Origin: Helopsaltes ochotensis
Taxonomy: Eukaryota > Chordata > Aves > Passeriformes > Locustellidae
Reading direction: 5' to 3'
DNA length: 64,000 bases
Assembly: GCA_013400155.1 (NCBI GenBank)
Contig: VXBM01000758.1
Span: 101,010 to 165,009, forward strand
The notes beneath the pieces were generated by a model. The model did not search any database. It was not told where the DNA came from and saw only the letters and a program-made list of their open reading frames with translations. The position numbers and the translations under genes were made by a program. Positions 1 to 11,437 of the stretch are shown one piece after another (position 1 is the stretch's first letter; each line of letters opens with the position of its first letter).

Positions 1-614
1 CTATGTATTCAGATCTATCAACAGAGACATCAACGCCTTTTAAAAACTAAATATATGGCAAGGTCCTTCATAAGAAGGAATTCTCTATACCTGCTTGAGA
101 CTTCTAACAACCTTAAATCTCTGTTCTCAGTTACATTCAGATTAGTTTTCATCCACATGGGCATCATTTAAAGTCACACATGCCATGAATTGCACAGCAA
201 CCCTGTGAGAATATTCTGCCTCAGTGTGTGAATGCTGAATCAAGCAGTTCAAACTGAGGGCAGATACATATAAGGATACTGAAGATATGTGTGTAAAGCC
301 ATAGGCATATGACAGTAAATGAGCTGTCGGATGTGACTTAGTTTCCACTATGACTGACTGAAGATCAGCTTTTATCTTCTGAAATGTTCCCATAAATCTT
401 GCATTGCCAGACAAAAATGTCTCTCCTCTCAGTTTATGTCTTTCTCATTGTCATCTCCTTACTGCATATTAAAACCACCAAAAAACAACAAAGTAACAAT
501 TCCACGCTATATGCCTACTGCTTTGGGCATAGAAATGAAAACAGTTTTTATTTCTCACACCTAATCATTTCTTCTGAGGTTTTTCCCAAATTGGCTATAA
601 TCTTAAATTTTTTC

Positions 615-640
615 AAAAAAAATTAAAAAAAAAAAAAAAA
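615..640 (+). repeat. Poly-A rich run
   Basis: A 26-base stretch of A broken only by two T, ending in 16 uninterrupted A. No retroposed gene or SINE body is recognisable upstream, so this is more likely simple sequence than the tail of an identifiable insertion. Confidence 0.8.
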
Positions 641-1320
641 GCACATTTATAGTGCTTTGAATATAATATCAGTCCTTCCTGAAAGGAAGTTCATAAACAG
701 CTAAACCTTTACTCAATTAAGAGGTTGCAAAAGTTTTCATGATGCATATTGAGAAGAGACATTGGTAAAATGAAATCTAAAAGATGGAAAGAATATTTCA
801 AGCAGCTTTTAAAAATGTTTTAAGCCTGTGAGTCCCCCGAGATTAACAACACACAATACTGGAGAAGAGCAAATGCAGCCAGATGTTGGGGTTTTCATTA
901 TCTGCTCATCTCTAATTGAATCTGATGTGACACTTGTGCTATCCCTATGACTTCAGAGGAGATGTTTGTTTTCTTGAACACACAGTGACATTTCCCAGAG
1001 ATCATCTCCATGGAAAAAGTACAAATAATCAAAATGCTGCCATGGCAGATGTTAATGCAGTCTGGAAATACAAAAGAATGAAAGAGTATATGTACTTAAA
1101 CTATTGAGTGAAATATCAGCTTATCATCTTGATAGGCTCTTGGTCTCTTTCTGTGTGGCAGATTTAAGATTTATATATTGATCTTATAAAGAAAAAGGGA
1201 AAGAATAAAGTAAAGCTTTGATTCTAATTTTTTTTAATCATAGTGACAGGATTCCCTGTCTCCCACAAAAGAACTAAAACAAAAAAGAGACACATAATAC
1301 AAAAAGCCAGATAAAAAGTA

Positions 1321-1356
1321 TCTAAAATATCTAAAATATCTAAAATATCTAAAATA
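1321..1356 (+). repeat. 9-bp tandem repeat, four copies
   Basis: The unit TCTAAAATA is repeated four times without a mismatch. The array is short and has no spacers, so it is a minisatellite and not a CRISPR-type array. Confidence 0.9.
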
Positions 1357-2427
1357 TTTTTTCTCTCTTGCCTAAAGTTTCTCTACACTTCACCACTGTT
1401 TTTTGTACAAACTGATTCCTAAAGCAAGATAATTGGAATGAGATTTCCTGTGTAGATTATGAAAAGGATGTCGTGCTGAATCCTGGTCTATCTGCATGGT
1501 CTGTTAAAATTTTACCTTCACTAGGGTCTTAGTGGTATCAGATCATCTGGGAAAAAAAGGAATGTTGTTGCTACAAAAAGTCAGATTATATATTATCAGT
1601 GCGTTTATTGAAAAAAAGCCTCTTGTTAGTAAAATAATTAAATGATGTATCAAGGAACATTTCCACCAGCAGATCCTCTGATGTTTCAGCCTAATGAAGC
1701 AGCTCACCAGCATGTTATTCAGCAGCGATGCAGGCAGAACCTGTCAGGGAATCTGCTCCTGTATCTACATGTTAGCTCATGCCTTTGTTTAGAAGAGCCT
1801 TTAGGGAAGTGATGTGTTTATAACTCTTGTATTAGGCTTATGAAACAAATAGAAACACACACGGTATTCTTAACAAGGAGGCCACCTGAAAAGATGTCAT
1901 ATTCATAAAGCAAAAGAGTTATATGAATAATAACGATTTAGGCAAACTTATAAGAAAAGCCAGACTAATACATTATCATCAAACAAGCATTCTGCAATAC
2001 ACTATTAAAATTTCTCTGCATATCATCCTAGATTGACTTCTCATATCATTACCCTAACCTGTTCTCCTTCCTTTTATCTCTGTGTTAAAACACAGAAAAT
2101 ACGGGGATGGAAGTACCATAAAGTTGCATCTTCTGTGACTAGAAAAAATATACAATTTTTTGAACAATTACTCTATCATTCTTTCAAGATGACCACAAGA
2201 ATCTCTAATTTTTACAATCCAATCATTCAGTGATACATACATGTTCTTGTTCAGCCCCACCTTCACAGTTGTCATTGAATTTAAGTATTTACTATTTTTT
2301 CTTGTCCTCAAAATTTTCACAATCATTAAAATTTCCCCTGAAATTTAACAATAGTTTCCATTTTTTTGCCTATTGTTTGCATACCCTGTCCCACCTTTAG
2401 ATTTCAAGTGCAAATGGAGTGTGTTTT

Positions 2428-2818
2428 AGAATCATTTGAATCATAAAGAAACCTGGAAAACCACCGAGTTCCAACTGTTAACACAGCACTGTCCAATCCA
2501 ATAAACCATGTCCCCGAGTGCCACATCTATAAGTCTTTTAAGTACTTCCTGTTCCAATGTCTGTTCTGTGGACCCCCTCCAGCCCCTCAATGCCTTTCTT
2601 GCAGTGAGAGGCCCCAAACTGGACACAGGATCTGAGCTGTGGCCTCACCAGTGCCCAGCACAGGGGACAATCCCTGCCCTGCTCCTGCTGCCACACCATT
2701 GCTGACACAGCCCGGGTGCCACTGGCCTGCCTGGCCCCTGGGCACACCTGGCTCATGTTCAGCCACTGTTGAGCAACATCTCCAGGTCTTTTTCCACCAG
2801 GAAGATTTTTCAGGCACA
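2428..2818 (-). mobile_element. CR1 LINE fragment, minus strand, mosaic
   Basis: Read on the minus strand, the 3' untranslated tail lies at low coordinates, starting with the degenerate AATCAT..AATCAT terminus near 2428. The C-terminal ORF2 region lies at higher coordinates. The minus-strand translation contains LNMSQVCPGARQ, then ALVRPQLRSCVQFG and SHCKKGIEGLE, matching the CR1 pattern LNMSQQCA..ALVRPHLEYCVQFWAP.YKKDIE.LE. The part that should link the 3' tail to the ORF is missing (join near 2565-2577), so the copy has an internal deletion. Bases 2577-2763 are identical to 61041-61227, while the outer parts are much more diverged from the remembered CR1 consensus. It is a non-functional fossil. 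Confidence 0.88.
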
Positions 2819-3439
2819 ATTTAAAGTATGCTACCTCATGACCTTTGAAGAGAAATTCTAGATACTCTATTTTTTTAAATAATTAAATCTGATATAAATC
2901 TGCTGAAAATACTGACATTTCAAAGTAAGATTTCTCAGCCTCTGAGGAGGTCTTGTAAAGAGAAGAGGACCCTGTGCACCCTGACCACTTCAAGTCTTCC
3001 AATAAACTGACATTTAAAGGCCTTGCAATTAAAGATTTTACATATTTCATACAGTTTTCTCTTTCAGGATTTGTATTCAACCTTTTAATCCTGTTGCTCT
3101 ATTTAAAAATCATCTGATTTAAAAGGTGTCCTGCTCTCATCCTCTCTACTCGGTTTCTGTCTCAGACCTCTAAAATTAGAACAATTACTTTGTTCTCCAA
3201 GTAATTTCAGTGATTTAATGTTCTGAAACTGTCTTTACTCTGCTAGGAATTTGGACATACTATCATTTCTTGTGACCTAAAAACTGAAAAAATCCACTTT
3301 CATGAACAATGAGAAGACTTTTTATTTTCTTTTTGTACTTCTCATTGAGTGCACATGTTTTTTTCTGTCCTCTCAGGGAGCTTTTTTTTGGTCTACTCCA
3401 TTGAGACAAGGGTTTTGCTTTTAAGTTGAGAGATTTTGG
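2819..3439. other. Unique AT-rich spacer between two CR1 copies
   Basis: No supported gene or recognisable repeat. The interval separates a minus-strand CR1 from a plus-strand CR1, so the two copies represent independent insertions in opposite orientations. Confidence 0.55.
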
Positions 3440-4685
3440 ACTGTAAGAAAGCAAATATCATTCATAATCTTCAAAAAAGGCTAGAAGGAGGATCTTGGCA
3501 GAATAGGCTGGCCAGCCTTTCCTTGATCCCTAAAAAGATGATGGAACAAACAGTCCTGCAAACCATTACTGAGATTATTAAGAACAAGATGATGATTGAG
3601 AATAGTCAGCATGGATTTACAAAGGTAAAACTGTGCTTAACCCCCCTAATGGCCTCCAGTGATGAGATAAGGGGCTCACTGGACCTGCAGCTGATGCTGT
3701 TTATCTTAAGAAAGGCTTTTGTCTCACTGACAAACTCGATGGATTTTGTAAGTGGATAGGGAGATGGGTTGAAAACTGAGTGAACTGCTGGAGTAGGAGG
3801 GCTGCAGCCAGCAGCACAAAGCTTTTGGGGCAGCCTGTGCCACTAGGATCAGTGCTGGTCCAGCACTTCACTGATCTGGATCATGGAACACAAAAAACAC
3901 AACACTCTTCAGTGGCTGATGATCAACAGAGCTGCTGCCACTCAGGGGGACCTTGAGGGGCTGGGGAAATGGTCTGACCCTGGCAGGAGCCTCATGAAGA
4001 TCAACAAGGTGAATTGCTGAGTCCTGTCCCAGGGGAGCAATAATCCCAAACTCCAGTACAGGCCTGGAGCCGGGAAGCTGAAAATCAGATTGGCACGGAA
4101 GGACCTTGGATTCATAGAACACAAGTTAGCCATGAGCCAGCACTCTGCTCTTACAGCAGTGAAGACCAGCAGCACCCTGGGCTGCACCAAGCACAGCATG
4201 GCCAGAAGGTTGGAGGTGATCCTCTGCCTTTTCTCAGTTGTGAAGAGACACATCTGGAGTGTTGGCCCAGCTTTGGACTCTCCAACACAAGATAGATGTC
4301 AGCATACAGGGATAAAGACAGTGAAGACAAGGGATTGGAGCATTTCAGACAAGGAGAGACCAAGAGAGTTGAGACTGCTCAGCCTGGAGAAGAGTTCCCA
4401 CAAAGGGATCTTGTCCATGTCTAAAAAGCCATGATGGGTGAAGTCAAGATAACAGAACCATACTCTTCTCAGGATGAGAGGCTGGCACGGGAAAAAAACC
4501 ACAGCAAATTCCACTTAAACATAAGAAAATTATTATTCACTTCACGGGTGGTCACCCAGACATATTTTATTGTCTCCATCATTGGACATTTAAAACCCAA
4601 CTGGACATAACCCTCAGCAGCCTGCCCTCTCTGACCCTATTCAGATCAGATTATGTCTGCTCTGGACCAAAATATCTCTAGCAAG
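3440..4685 (+). mobile_element. Old CR1 LINE, plus strand, reverse-transcriptase fossil
   Basis: This is a degraded CR1 copy keeping the middle to 3' end of ORF2 and part of the 3' tail. Translated features run in the family order: a degenerate NYRPVSL-like region at about 3490-3530 (QNRLASLSLIPKKMMEQ), SQHGFTK at about 3604-3624, then a damaged motif A where the expected LDFSKAFD reads ILRKAFV, so the catalytic aspartate position is lost. A GSVLGPVL-like remnant follows at about 3845-3875, then VADD at 3912-3923, equivalent to the polymerase (F/Y)ADD box. Next come KDLGFIEHKLAMSQ at about 4096-4140 and a LRLLSLEKS remnant near 4370-4395. Several stops and frameshifts interrupt it. The end matches the CR1 tail at about 4600-4685. 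The 5' part of ORF2 and ORF1 are absent, as is usual for 5'-truncated LINE insertions. Its divergence suggests an old insertion, and it is not a functional gene. Confidence 0.9.
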
Positions 4686-5821
4686 TCTTCCCTTTTTATA
4701 TAATTTTTATCAAATATTTGTACGGTACAATCAGATTTAGAAAGCCTGGAGAATTCCCCAGAGATCCTGAGTACTCAGTGTCTGTGCAGCATGTGGGATG
4801 GGGGAGAGGCAATGCAAATTGCACTGTAGAACTCCAAAATTTATCCTACAGATGCTGTGCCTGGTTCTATACTGCGTGTAGAGATCCTTCCCTTATAACA
4901 GCAGACAGCCTGGCACAGAGGACCTCAGGTCTGCATTATCTCTGTACAAATCTTGTCTGAAGTCTCAGCTGTGCAGTTTTTGTTTCTACACCTTTCTGGT
5001 TCATAACATGGTAGGAAGTCAAGGTCTACCACAGCACATGAAAACCAAAAAATAAGTTATACAATTCCTGCAAGGAGAGGGAGAAGAACATGCCTGAGAA
5101 CAATATCTGACACATATTGTCCATTTAATGTGCCAAGCTTTAAATAAAGCTCTGTCTACAAACCCAGTATGGCAGATGTTATATCAGCACATATCATATG
5201 GTTACTTGGCGACAAACAGATTAGACATCATAAACATTTGGTCTGCAGAAATGTTACCAGAGCTGGTGATTATACAACCATATTTAATGCTTGGTGCTTA
5301 AAAATATCCACCCTAGTTGTGTATATACTAAATGTCTGTAAAGCAAACTCCAAACTTTTTCAGCGAAGGGCCTAGTTAAATATGTTAGAATTTTCTAATC
5401 TCTTTCAGAGTTTGTCTACAAGGCACTATTCAGTGTCATACAGAGGATCCCCACTAGAAAGGACATATAAGGACACTGTCTGGGATAAAATACTCCATTT
5501 CAGGAGCCCAGTAATGTGTGCTGGTGAGCAAGGGAAGGGTGCACTGCTAACAAATCCATGCCGCTTCTAGTGTTTGAGCTCCATGCCACTGCACAGTACT
5601 TACTACAGCACATCACCAGGGATTCAGGAGCCTTCATCCAGTTTCCAAAAATGGTGTAGACACTTGGGAGTACAACTGTAATGTCAGTTCTCAGAAATGT
5701 GTTATGGATCCCCTTTGTTTAATTCCTATGCTTTTGTAAATCCTGCTTGGTGCCATTAATCCTTGTGTAATGCTAGGGGCAAGAGTCTAAATGCCCATAA
5801 AACAAGTGACTTGCCTGTAGA
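4686..5821. other. Unique DNA, no gene seen
   Basis: No recognisable repeat, RNA gene or exon. Short open frames here (up to 80 codons) show no family resemblance. Confidence 0.55.
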
Positions 5822-5980
5822 GTTTTGTTGGGGTTTTTTTGGTTTTGTTTTGGGGGTTTTTTGGGGTTTTTTTTGTTTTGGTTTGGGTTTGGGTTTTTTG
5901 TGGGTTTTTTTGTTTGTTGGTTTTGGTTTTTTTGTTTGGTTGGTTTTTTGTTGTTGTTTGTTTGTTTGTTTGTTTGTTTG
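5822..5980 (+). repeat. 159-nt G/T-only low-complexity tract
   Basis: Every base from 5822 to 5980 is G or T. The tract mixes G3-G5 runs separated by T runs in its first two thirds with a regular TTTG repeat at its 3' end. The G runs could allow G-quadruplex folding of the plus strand, which is inference. Open frames through it give only F/W/L/G-rich low-complexity peptide and are not genes. Confidence 0.95.
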
Positions 5981-6698
5981 AAAATGCAATTTTCTAGCAA
6001 GTTAAACTCTTTCTTATTTCCAGATAAGAAATCTGGAATGCAGAATCTGGGTAGAAAATAGCACCACAACCCATTTTGCATACAAATACTCTTGGCTTCT
6101 GTTTATATAGCTGACTTTTCTCTGAATGTTCAAAGTACATTACATGCCATGCTAGTGAAATGAGAAAATTAGCTGTCACCTCAAATACAAGATAACAAAA
6201 GCCCCCAAAACTGTATGGAACCTTAAAATATAGATCTGCAACACTCCATAAGAAATGAAGTTGTTTTTACAAGGAACTAGAGAAAGAAAAAGATCAAACC
6301 AGAAGTGTATAAATTTTTGCAGGTGACAAATAAAAATTACAGAGAGAATAGAAAAGTTTTGTTTTCATGGGAAAATACTCATTCTTATATGGATTGAGGG
6401 GTCGTACCTCAGAAATATTTCATCCTTGTGTTCCATTTTGATAGCAAAGAACAGATTTTGTTTCCAGAAACAGCTGTATGTAGTAGTTATTATGTGGCTC
6501 TGGGTCTTTTAAGTCTGACATCTTCATTTAATACTTTTAAATTCTCAGTAATAAAAACAGTCCTATTAATATTTAGGAAATAAAGATTAGTACACAAGGC
6601 CTCCACAGACAGGACAGAAAGCTACTGTATCAGAGGAATAAAAAAAATCTCCTGAGTCAAATGAACAACAGATGATACCTTCTGCTCCTCCACTGCAT
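5981..6698. other. Unique AT-rich DNA
   Basis: Nothing supported beyond AT-rich unique sequence. Confidence 0.55.
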
Positions 6699-6908
6699 TC
6701 ATAGAGTCATGCTGGGTTAGAAGGAATCTCTAAGATCATCTAGTTCTACCACCCCTTAGACACAGGCACCTTCCACTCAACCAAGTTGCTCAGAGCTGCA
6801 TCCAACTTGACATGGATCACCTCTAGGAACAAGGCATCCACAGCTTCTCTGGGCAACCTGCTCCAGTGTATTACCACCCTCACAGGAAACATAACGAGGT
6901 CTAAATTT
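6699..6908 (-). mobile_element. CR1 LINE 3' end, minus strand
   Basis: On the plus strand the segment starts TCATAGAGTCATGCTGGGTT and continues with the complement of the CR1 3' tail: GATCATCTAGTTCTACCACC near 6735, CACCTTCCACT near 6769 and CATCCACAGCTTCTCTGGGC near 6835. It then enters the complement of the ORF2 end (CACCACCCTCACAG-like) before similarity fades near 6908. It is a severely 5'-truncated insertion holding only the tail and the last ORF2 codons. Confidence 0.9.
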
Positions 6909-8751
6909 TAATTACTGAAACATGCCGATGGATTTTCATGTTTATATGGATCTTCCAAGTCTCTGGATATGACATTCCCATTGTACCCCACAGATATCTG
7001 GCATTTAGGAAAACTAGACAGGCTTGTGTTATGGAGAAGGAGTCAAAAGACTCGTCAAAACCATAATGAAAGTTCTAACATTCTCTTTCTGACTGAGTTA
7101 CATCTCTGCTCTATATAGTTTCAATATTTGTTGTTTTCCTCCATGTAACTTCTTCCAGAGAGAATCCAGAAATTATTGCCTCAGTCAGAGGTTTAATTTA
7201 TCTGTAATGCTTGTTAGTGGCACACATGGAATATGTCTCTGGTATTGTGTCATAGGTAAGGTGTTATAGGTTGTACTATTGCAAATAGGGTTCACCAGAA
7301 CTTCAAAAGCTACCTCAGGCCCTTTTTATGCCCAATTCATAATATATAATCCTGGGAACAAACATTGAAAGCAACAGATCAGTGCAGAAAAATAATGACA
7401 CTATTTTTCAAAAAAACTAAAAAAGGTAACTACTATTCCTTTTATTTTTTTTAAGCAGTTTGAGAAATGTCATGTGTACAGTGTTCTTCTCTGCTTTCTT
7501 CCCTTCTGTTCAGTTTTCCTTTTTGTCTAATAAATTCAGGTAAATCTCACTGTAGTTGTTCTGGGGACCCTGCAGTAAAAGATGATGTAATAGGGATGGT
7601 ACCTCAGCTAGGATGGTGGCAATCTCAGTAGGTTCTAGGGGACTAACTTAAACTAGTCATTGAGTGAACTAATCACACATTGCTAATGTAGAGCCCACCA
7701 CAATGGAGGTTTAAAAGAGTGAAAAAAGGAATCTTGAGGGTACTTCTGGTGTTAGGACTATGCACCATGTGTCTTCAGAGCCAAAAATTAAGAGAAAGAA
7801 AAGCAAGTCACTCCCAAATTCATTTTGCATAAGGAAAAGTGGAGGAAAACATGACAACATCACTCATTTCTAGTGAAATTATCTGCTTGATGTATAAACA
7901 CTTGCAGCACTTGGAGCTTTTCCCTTTATTATTACTTTCTCACTTATTTTGATAGAAGTGAGTTTATCAAGTGTTGGTGGGGTTCCAAACCAATTCCATA
8001 TGTATATCTTTATCTTTCCTGCATATTTCAAAAATATTTATCAATATGCTACAGGTTAAGTATTCTTCAGACTCACTTGTGATAAATTTGAAATGAATAT
8101 ATTTTTCTTATGAGAGCAACCAAAATATAAATAATTAAAATAATAAAAGTTATGTAAAGCCAGATACATTTTTCTGGAATTTCAGGTAGATTCAAAATAT
8201 TAATCTACAAGCAAGAAATTGAAAGAATTTTTGGTGTGGAAGAACTTTGGAGCTATGCCATAGTCATTTTCCAGGGGAAGACCTCATACTAGGAAGCCAA
8301 TGTGGAAGGCAAAAGGAGTCTCAGTGAATGCATGCTCCCCTATATGTTCACATCTCTTTTGCTCCTACTTTCTTATTTTGAAAAGGGAAAGGCAGGAAAG
8401 GAGAAGATTTACCCTTGGTACATACTTCAAATCAAACCAAACCATATTCACCAGAGAACAAAAAAAAAGCAATGCAAGGAAAAGCAAAAAAAAAAAGATT
8501 ATATAGAAAACCACGATGGAAAATTGTCAAGTGTAATGTTGGACAGTTTTCAAAAAACATATTTCATAAACGACTATTGTAAAGATATTAAAATCAGGCT
8601 GCATGCAATACATATTTTTCAAAAGAGTCACTGAAAAGTTGTAAATTTTTCAATACCAAGTGCCCTATACAAATATTAATCAGAACACCTCATTAACATG
8701 TGGATAGTTCCAAGAGAGTTTCTCAGCGTAGAGTTATTGTGTGAAATATCA
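6909..8751. other. Unique AT-rich DNA, no gene seen
   Basis: No exon, RNA gene or dispersed repeat recognised. Open frames near 8300-8634 are lysine-rich because of A-rich sequence and have no recognisable domain. Confidence 0.55.
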
Positions 8752-8838
8752 GAATCAAAGCTAGGTGAGGCTGCAAAGAACTGCAACCTGGAGGTCATCT
8801 AGTCCAAAGCCTACCAACTCCTGCTCTAGGAACCTGCA
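8752..8838 (-). mobile_element. Short degenerate CR1 3' tail, minus strand
   Basis: The plus strand reads GAATCAAAGCTAGGTGAGGC, then CCTGGAGGTCATCTAGTCCA near 8790 and CTGCTCTAGG near 8823. This is the order seen in the complement of an old CR1 3' tail. Only about 85 bp remain, so the subfamily cannot be judged. Confidence 0.7.
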
Positions 8839-10237
8839 AAAATAATTTTTCTTATTAATAAATTTTAATCTTCCTTTTCATCTTGCTTATTTTCTTTGAT
8901 AAAAATGTTTTGGATGAAGAAAAGATGCCATTTAGTTCCCATCCATTTCTGCTTTGCCCATGAGAGAACAGTCTCATGCTGGAGTTCTGACATAGGGACT
9001 CACGAGAGTATGAAACTGTCCCAAACTTTTCTGAAACAGGTTTTTCACTGCTAAACTTTTTGCAAAGAAATTAAGGGACGATTTCTCTGCCAAGTGTTGG
9101 AATTTTTTAAAAAACAGACTTTCTAAAAGCTGTCTGCATGTGATAGCCAAGTTATTAATAGCTGAGCATTGGCAGCAGATTAGAAATATTTAAAATATGT
9201 TTTTAATCTCAAGAATTATTTCATACAAGAGATTTTATTTTAATAATCAGCCTCAGAAAATGTTACTTTGAAGTTAAGAACAATCAGATATTCTGAGATC
9301 ATTTATATGCATGCTAGCATTTTTATTATTGTAAATACACCTTAAGATGCACTTAAAATGATTTTGCCTCATTAATAACCATTGTGCTCTTGTACTCTTC
9401 TGTACAAACTGTTGTCTGTATAGTCTGCAGATATGTTTTAGCTTGTCCATTTCCCATCCTTCCCAGATATTTAAGTAGGTTTAATGTGCATTTCTTGTTA
9501 TGTTTTGGACATATGCAAATGGAAAAAGACAAGATTTGAATATGGAAAGGATAGATGGATAGCTGTATACTAATTTCAAAATAAGTAGTAAATTGCTGAT
9601 GGTCAGATGGGATTAACAATGACAAAATCATATTTCTGTAACTCTGGGATGGCTAAAAGTTGAAACAAGTAGACAAATAACACTGACCTCTAAAGAAAGT
9701 AGGACATTCATGGAAATATGATAGACTATTATCTTCTGTCTATAAGCAGAGAAAAATGCTGTTTTTGAGAAGTGAAAATTATAATGTGCAAAACCCACAT
9801 TTTCCTTCCTCTGTTGAAAATTATTTGGTTATAAAGTATTAAATTAATTATGTCAATAAAGTAACATTTCAAATAAATTAATTTCTCTTAAAGATTTTCC
9901 TACTGCTCAGCACTTTTGTCTGTGTTTTGCTTTCAATCATTGAACTTCTCGGCAGAAATGATTTCCACATGATTTAAATTGTATCTGTATTCAGGACCCA
10001 CAGCTCTTTAGAGATGTAGATGACTTGCACTGAAATCATGAGCAGTGCTTACAACTTCCCCACAGGTTTAGAGAGAGCAAGCTCTGCCTCTGGGCCAGTC
10101 GGCCCAATCTGAGACCAGTCTCACAATGTGTCAGCTGGTGCAAAAAGAGTAGTCTGTTCTTCTGTTTTATTTGTAGTTAGCAATTCATTTATCATCCTGG
10201 AGCTCCTCTAAAGTTGGTTGTTTCTCTAGGAATGAAA
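8839..10237. other. Unique AT-rich DNA
   Basis: No repeat family or coding exon recognised. The sequence is AT-rich with short TTTTAAAA-type stretches. Confidence 0.55.
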
Positions 10238-10320
10238 GGTGGGTTGTTTTTTTTGGTTTGTGGTTTTTTTTTGTTGGTTTGTTTTGTTTTGTGGTGTGTT
10301 TTTTAGGTTTTTTTTTTTTT
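10238..10320 (+). repeat. G/T-rich low-complexity tract
   Basis: About 83 bases of T with G, interrupted by a single A at 10305 and ending in a T run. It is the same class of sequence as 5822-5980, with the same polarity but shorter G runs. Confidence 0.9.
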
Positions 10321-11157
10321 AATTTTAAATTTTATTTGGTAGGCACCTCTGGCTTAGATATTTTGAAAAAAAATCCTTACATAATAAATGAAAAATAAAT
10401 AATTAATGCTATATTGGAGTGAAGGAAAAATATCAAGAGATCCCTGTTTCCACAGATTGTGAACCATACAGAATATAAAACTTAAAGAAAAAAGGAAAAG
10501 CTCCCAGTGTGGACTTACAGTATGAGAAACATTTTGTAGGTCATATACACAAATTTCTCTATCTTTTCATTCAAGTAATTAACATGATTAAGTACAGTTT
10601 TCCCATCTGATTTAATTAGCTGTAATCATATCAAACTATTGTAAGTTAGGTATTCAAGATATATAACACATGTTTTCAAATATGTGTACTTGTATTGTGA
10701 AAATGAGTGTAATAGTGGCATTCACTAGTCCAAGGCAATTACAATTACAAGAAGTGCTTGTTTGGTAAAAGGTCACAATCTGATGTCTTGCATTCACCTG
10801 AAACAGTCTTGTCACTCCACAAATTCTGACAGTGAAAGCATATTTTTAACAACCATGATTTATTAATTTAACTCTAGAACGAATTCTACGTTCTTCTGAA
10901 TATTTTAATAACAAAACTTTTAAATATATTATCTTGACAGAAATGATGGATTAAACCTTTAAACTGCTTTTTATTTTTTTATTCAAGCAGTTTATGCATT
11001 TACCTATAGGCACACTGCTGAATAAAGTATGCCAGTTTTATGAAACTGTGACTGATAATTTCTTAATTCCATGTGAATCACTGAGAACTTTTCTAATGAC
11101 CCTTTCCAAATTACATTAATCCTCAAGTTTCTTCCCACTGTCTCCTGATTAATTCAC
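10321..11157. other. AT-rich unique DNA
   Basis: No gene seen. The part at about 10860-11040 has homeodomain-like TAATT-type motifs, but these are expected often in sequence this AT-rich. Confidence 0.5.
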
Positions 11158-11437
11158 TTGCATTTTGCTGGAGGCAACATGCATAAATTCTTTGCCTTCA
11201 GCCGGATGGGTGGGGGGGATGCTTTTGGTAAAGTTCACATCGCATCAATCAAGGACAGTGCCCCTCCTCTGTCCCGCCACTCTGTGCCAGTGTCCTGGAT
11301 CCTGGAGCCACCATCCTTTTCCAGAAACCCTTTTTCCCACCTGCACTGTTGCACACCAGAGCTGCAGAGAATGCAATGTAATTAGTCACCTTCACTTCTG
11401 CTGCTGGCAACTTGCCGAGCAATATTTGGGGGGGGGG
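11158..11437. other. GC-elevated block ending in a G10 run
   Basis: This stretch is clearly richer in G and C than the DNA on both sides and ends in ten consecutive G at 11428-11437. Overlapping open frames occur on both strands (75 to 106 codons) but none resembles a known protein, and the overlap reflects composition. Possible identities are an old unrecognised transposon or a conserved or regulatory element. I cannot choose between them from sequence alone. Confidence 0.4.

Larger units (their letters stand above)
1..2427. other. AT-rich unique DNA, no gene seen
   Basis: No supported coding exon or recognised dispersed repeat. The short open frames (up to about 90 codons) have no recognisable protein similarity and overlap on both strands, as expected of chance frames. 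The only structured pieces are a poly-A run near 615-640 and a 9-bp tandem repeat at 1321-1356, listed separately. Confidence 0.6.

Noticed and set aside
1321..1356. Short regular repeat considered as a CRISPR-like array
   Set aside because: The units are adjacent with no spacers, and the setting is vertebrate nuclear DNA. It is a simple minisatellite.
2538..2819. 93-codon minus-strand open frame, nearly duplicated at 61014-61286
   Set aside because: Both are translations of the CR1 ORF2 C-terminal region in broken copies. The similarity is explained by the shared 187-bp block and is not evidence of a gene family.
3436..3759. 107-codon plus-strand open frame
   Set aside because: It is a decayed CR1 reverse-transcriptase segment with a lost catalytic position, so it is annotated under the transposon and not as a host gene.
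5756..6081. Several overlapping open frames on both strands
   Set aside because: They run through the G/T-only tract, which lacks stop codons on several frames. The products are low-complexity peptides.
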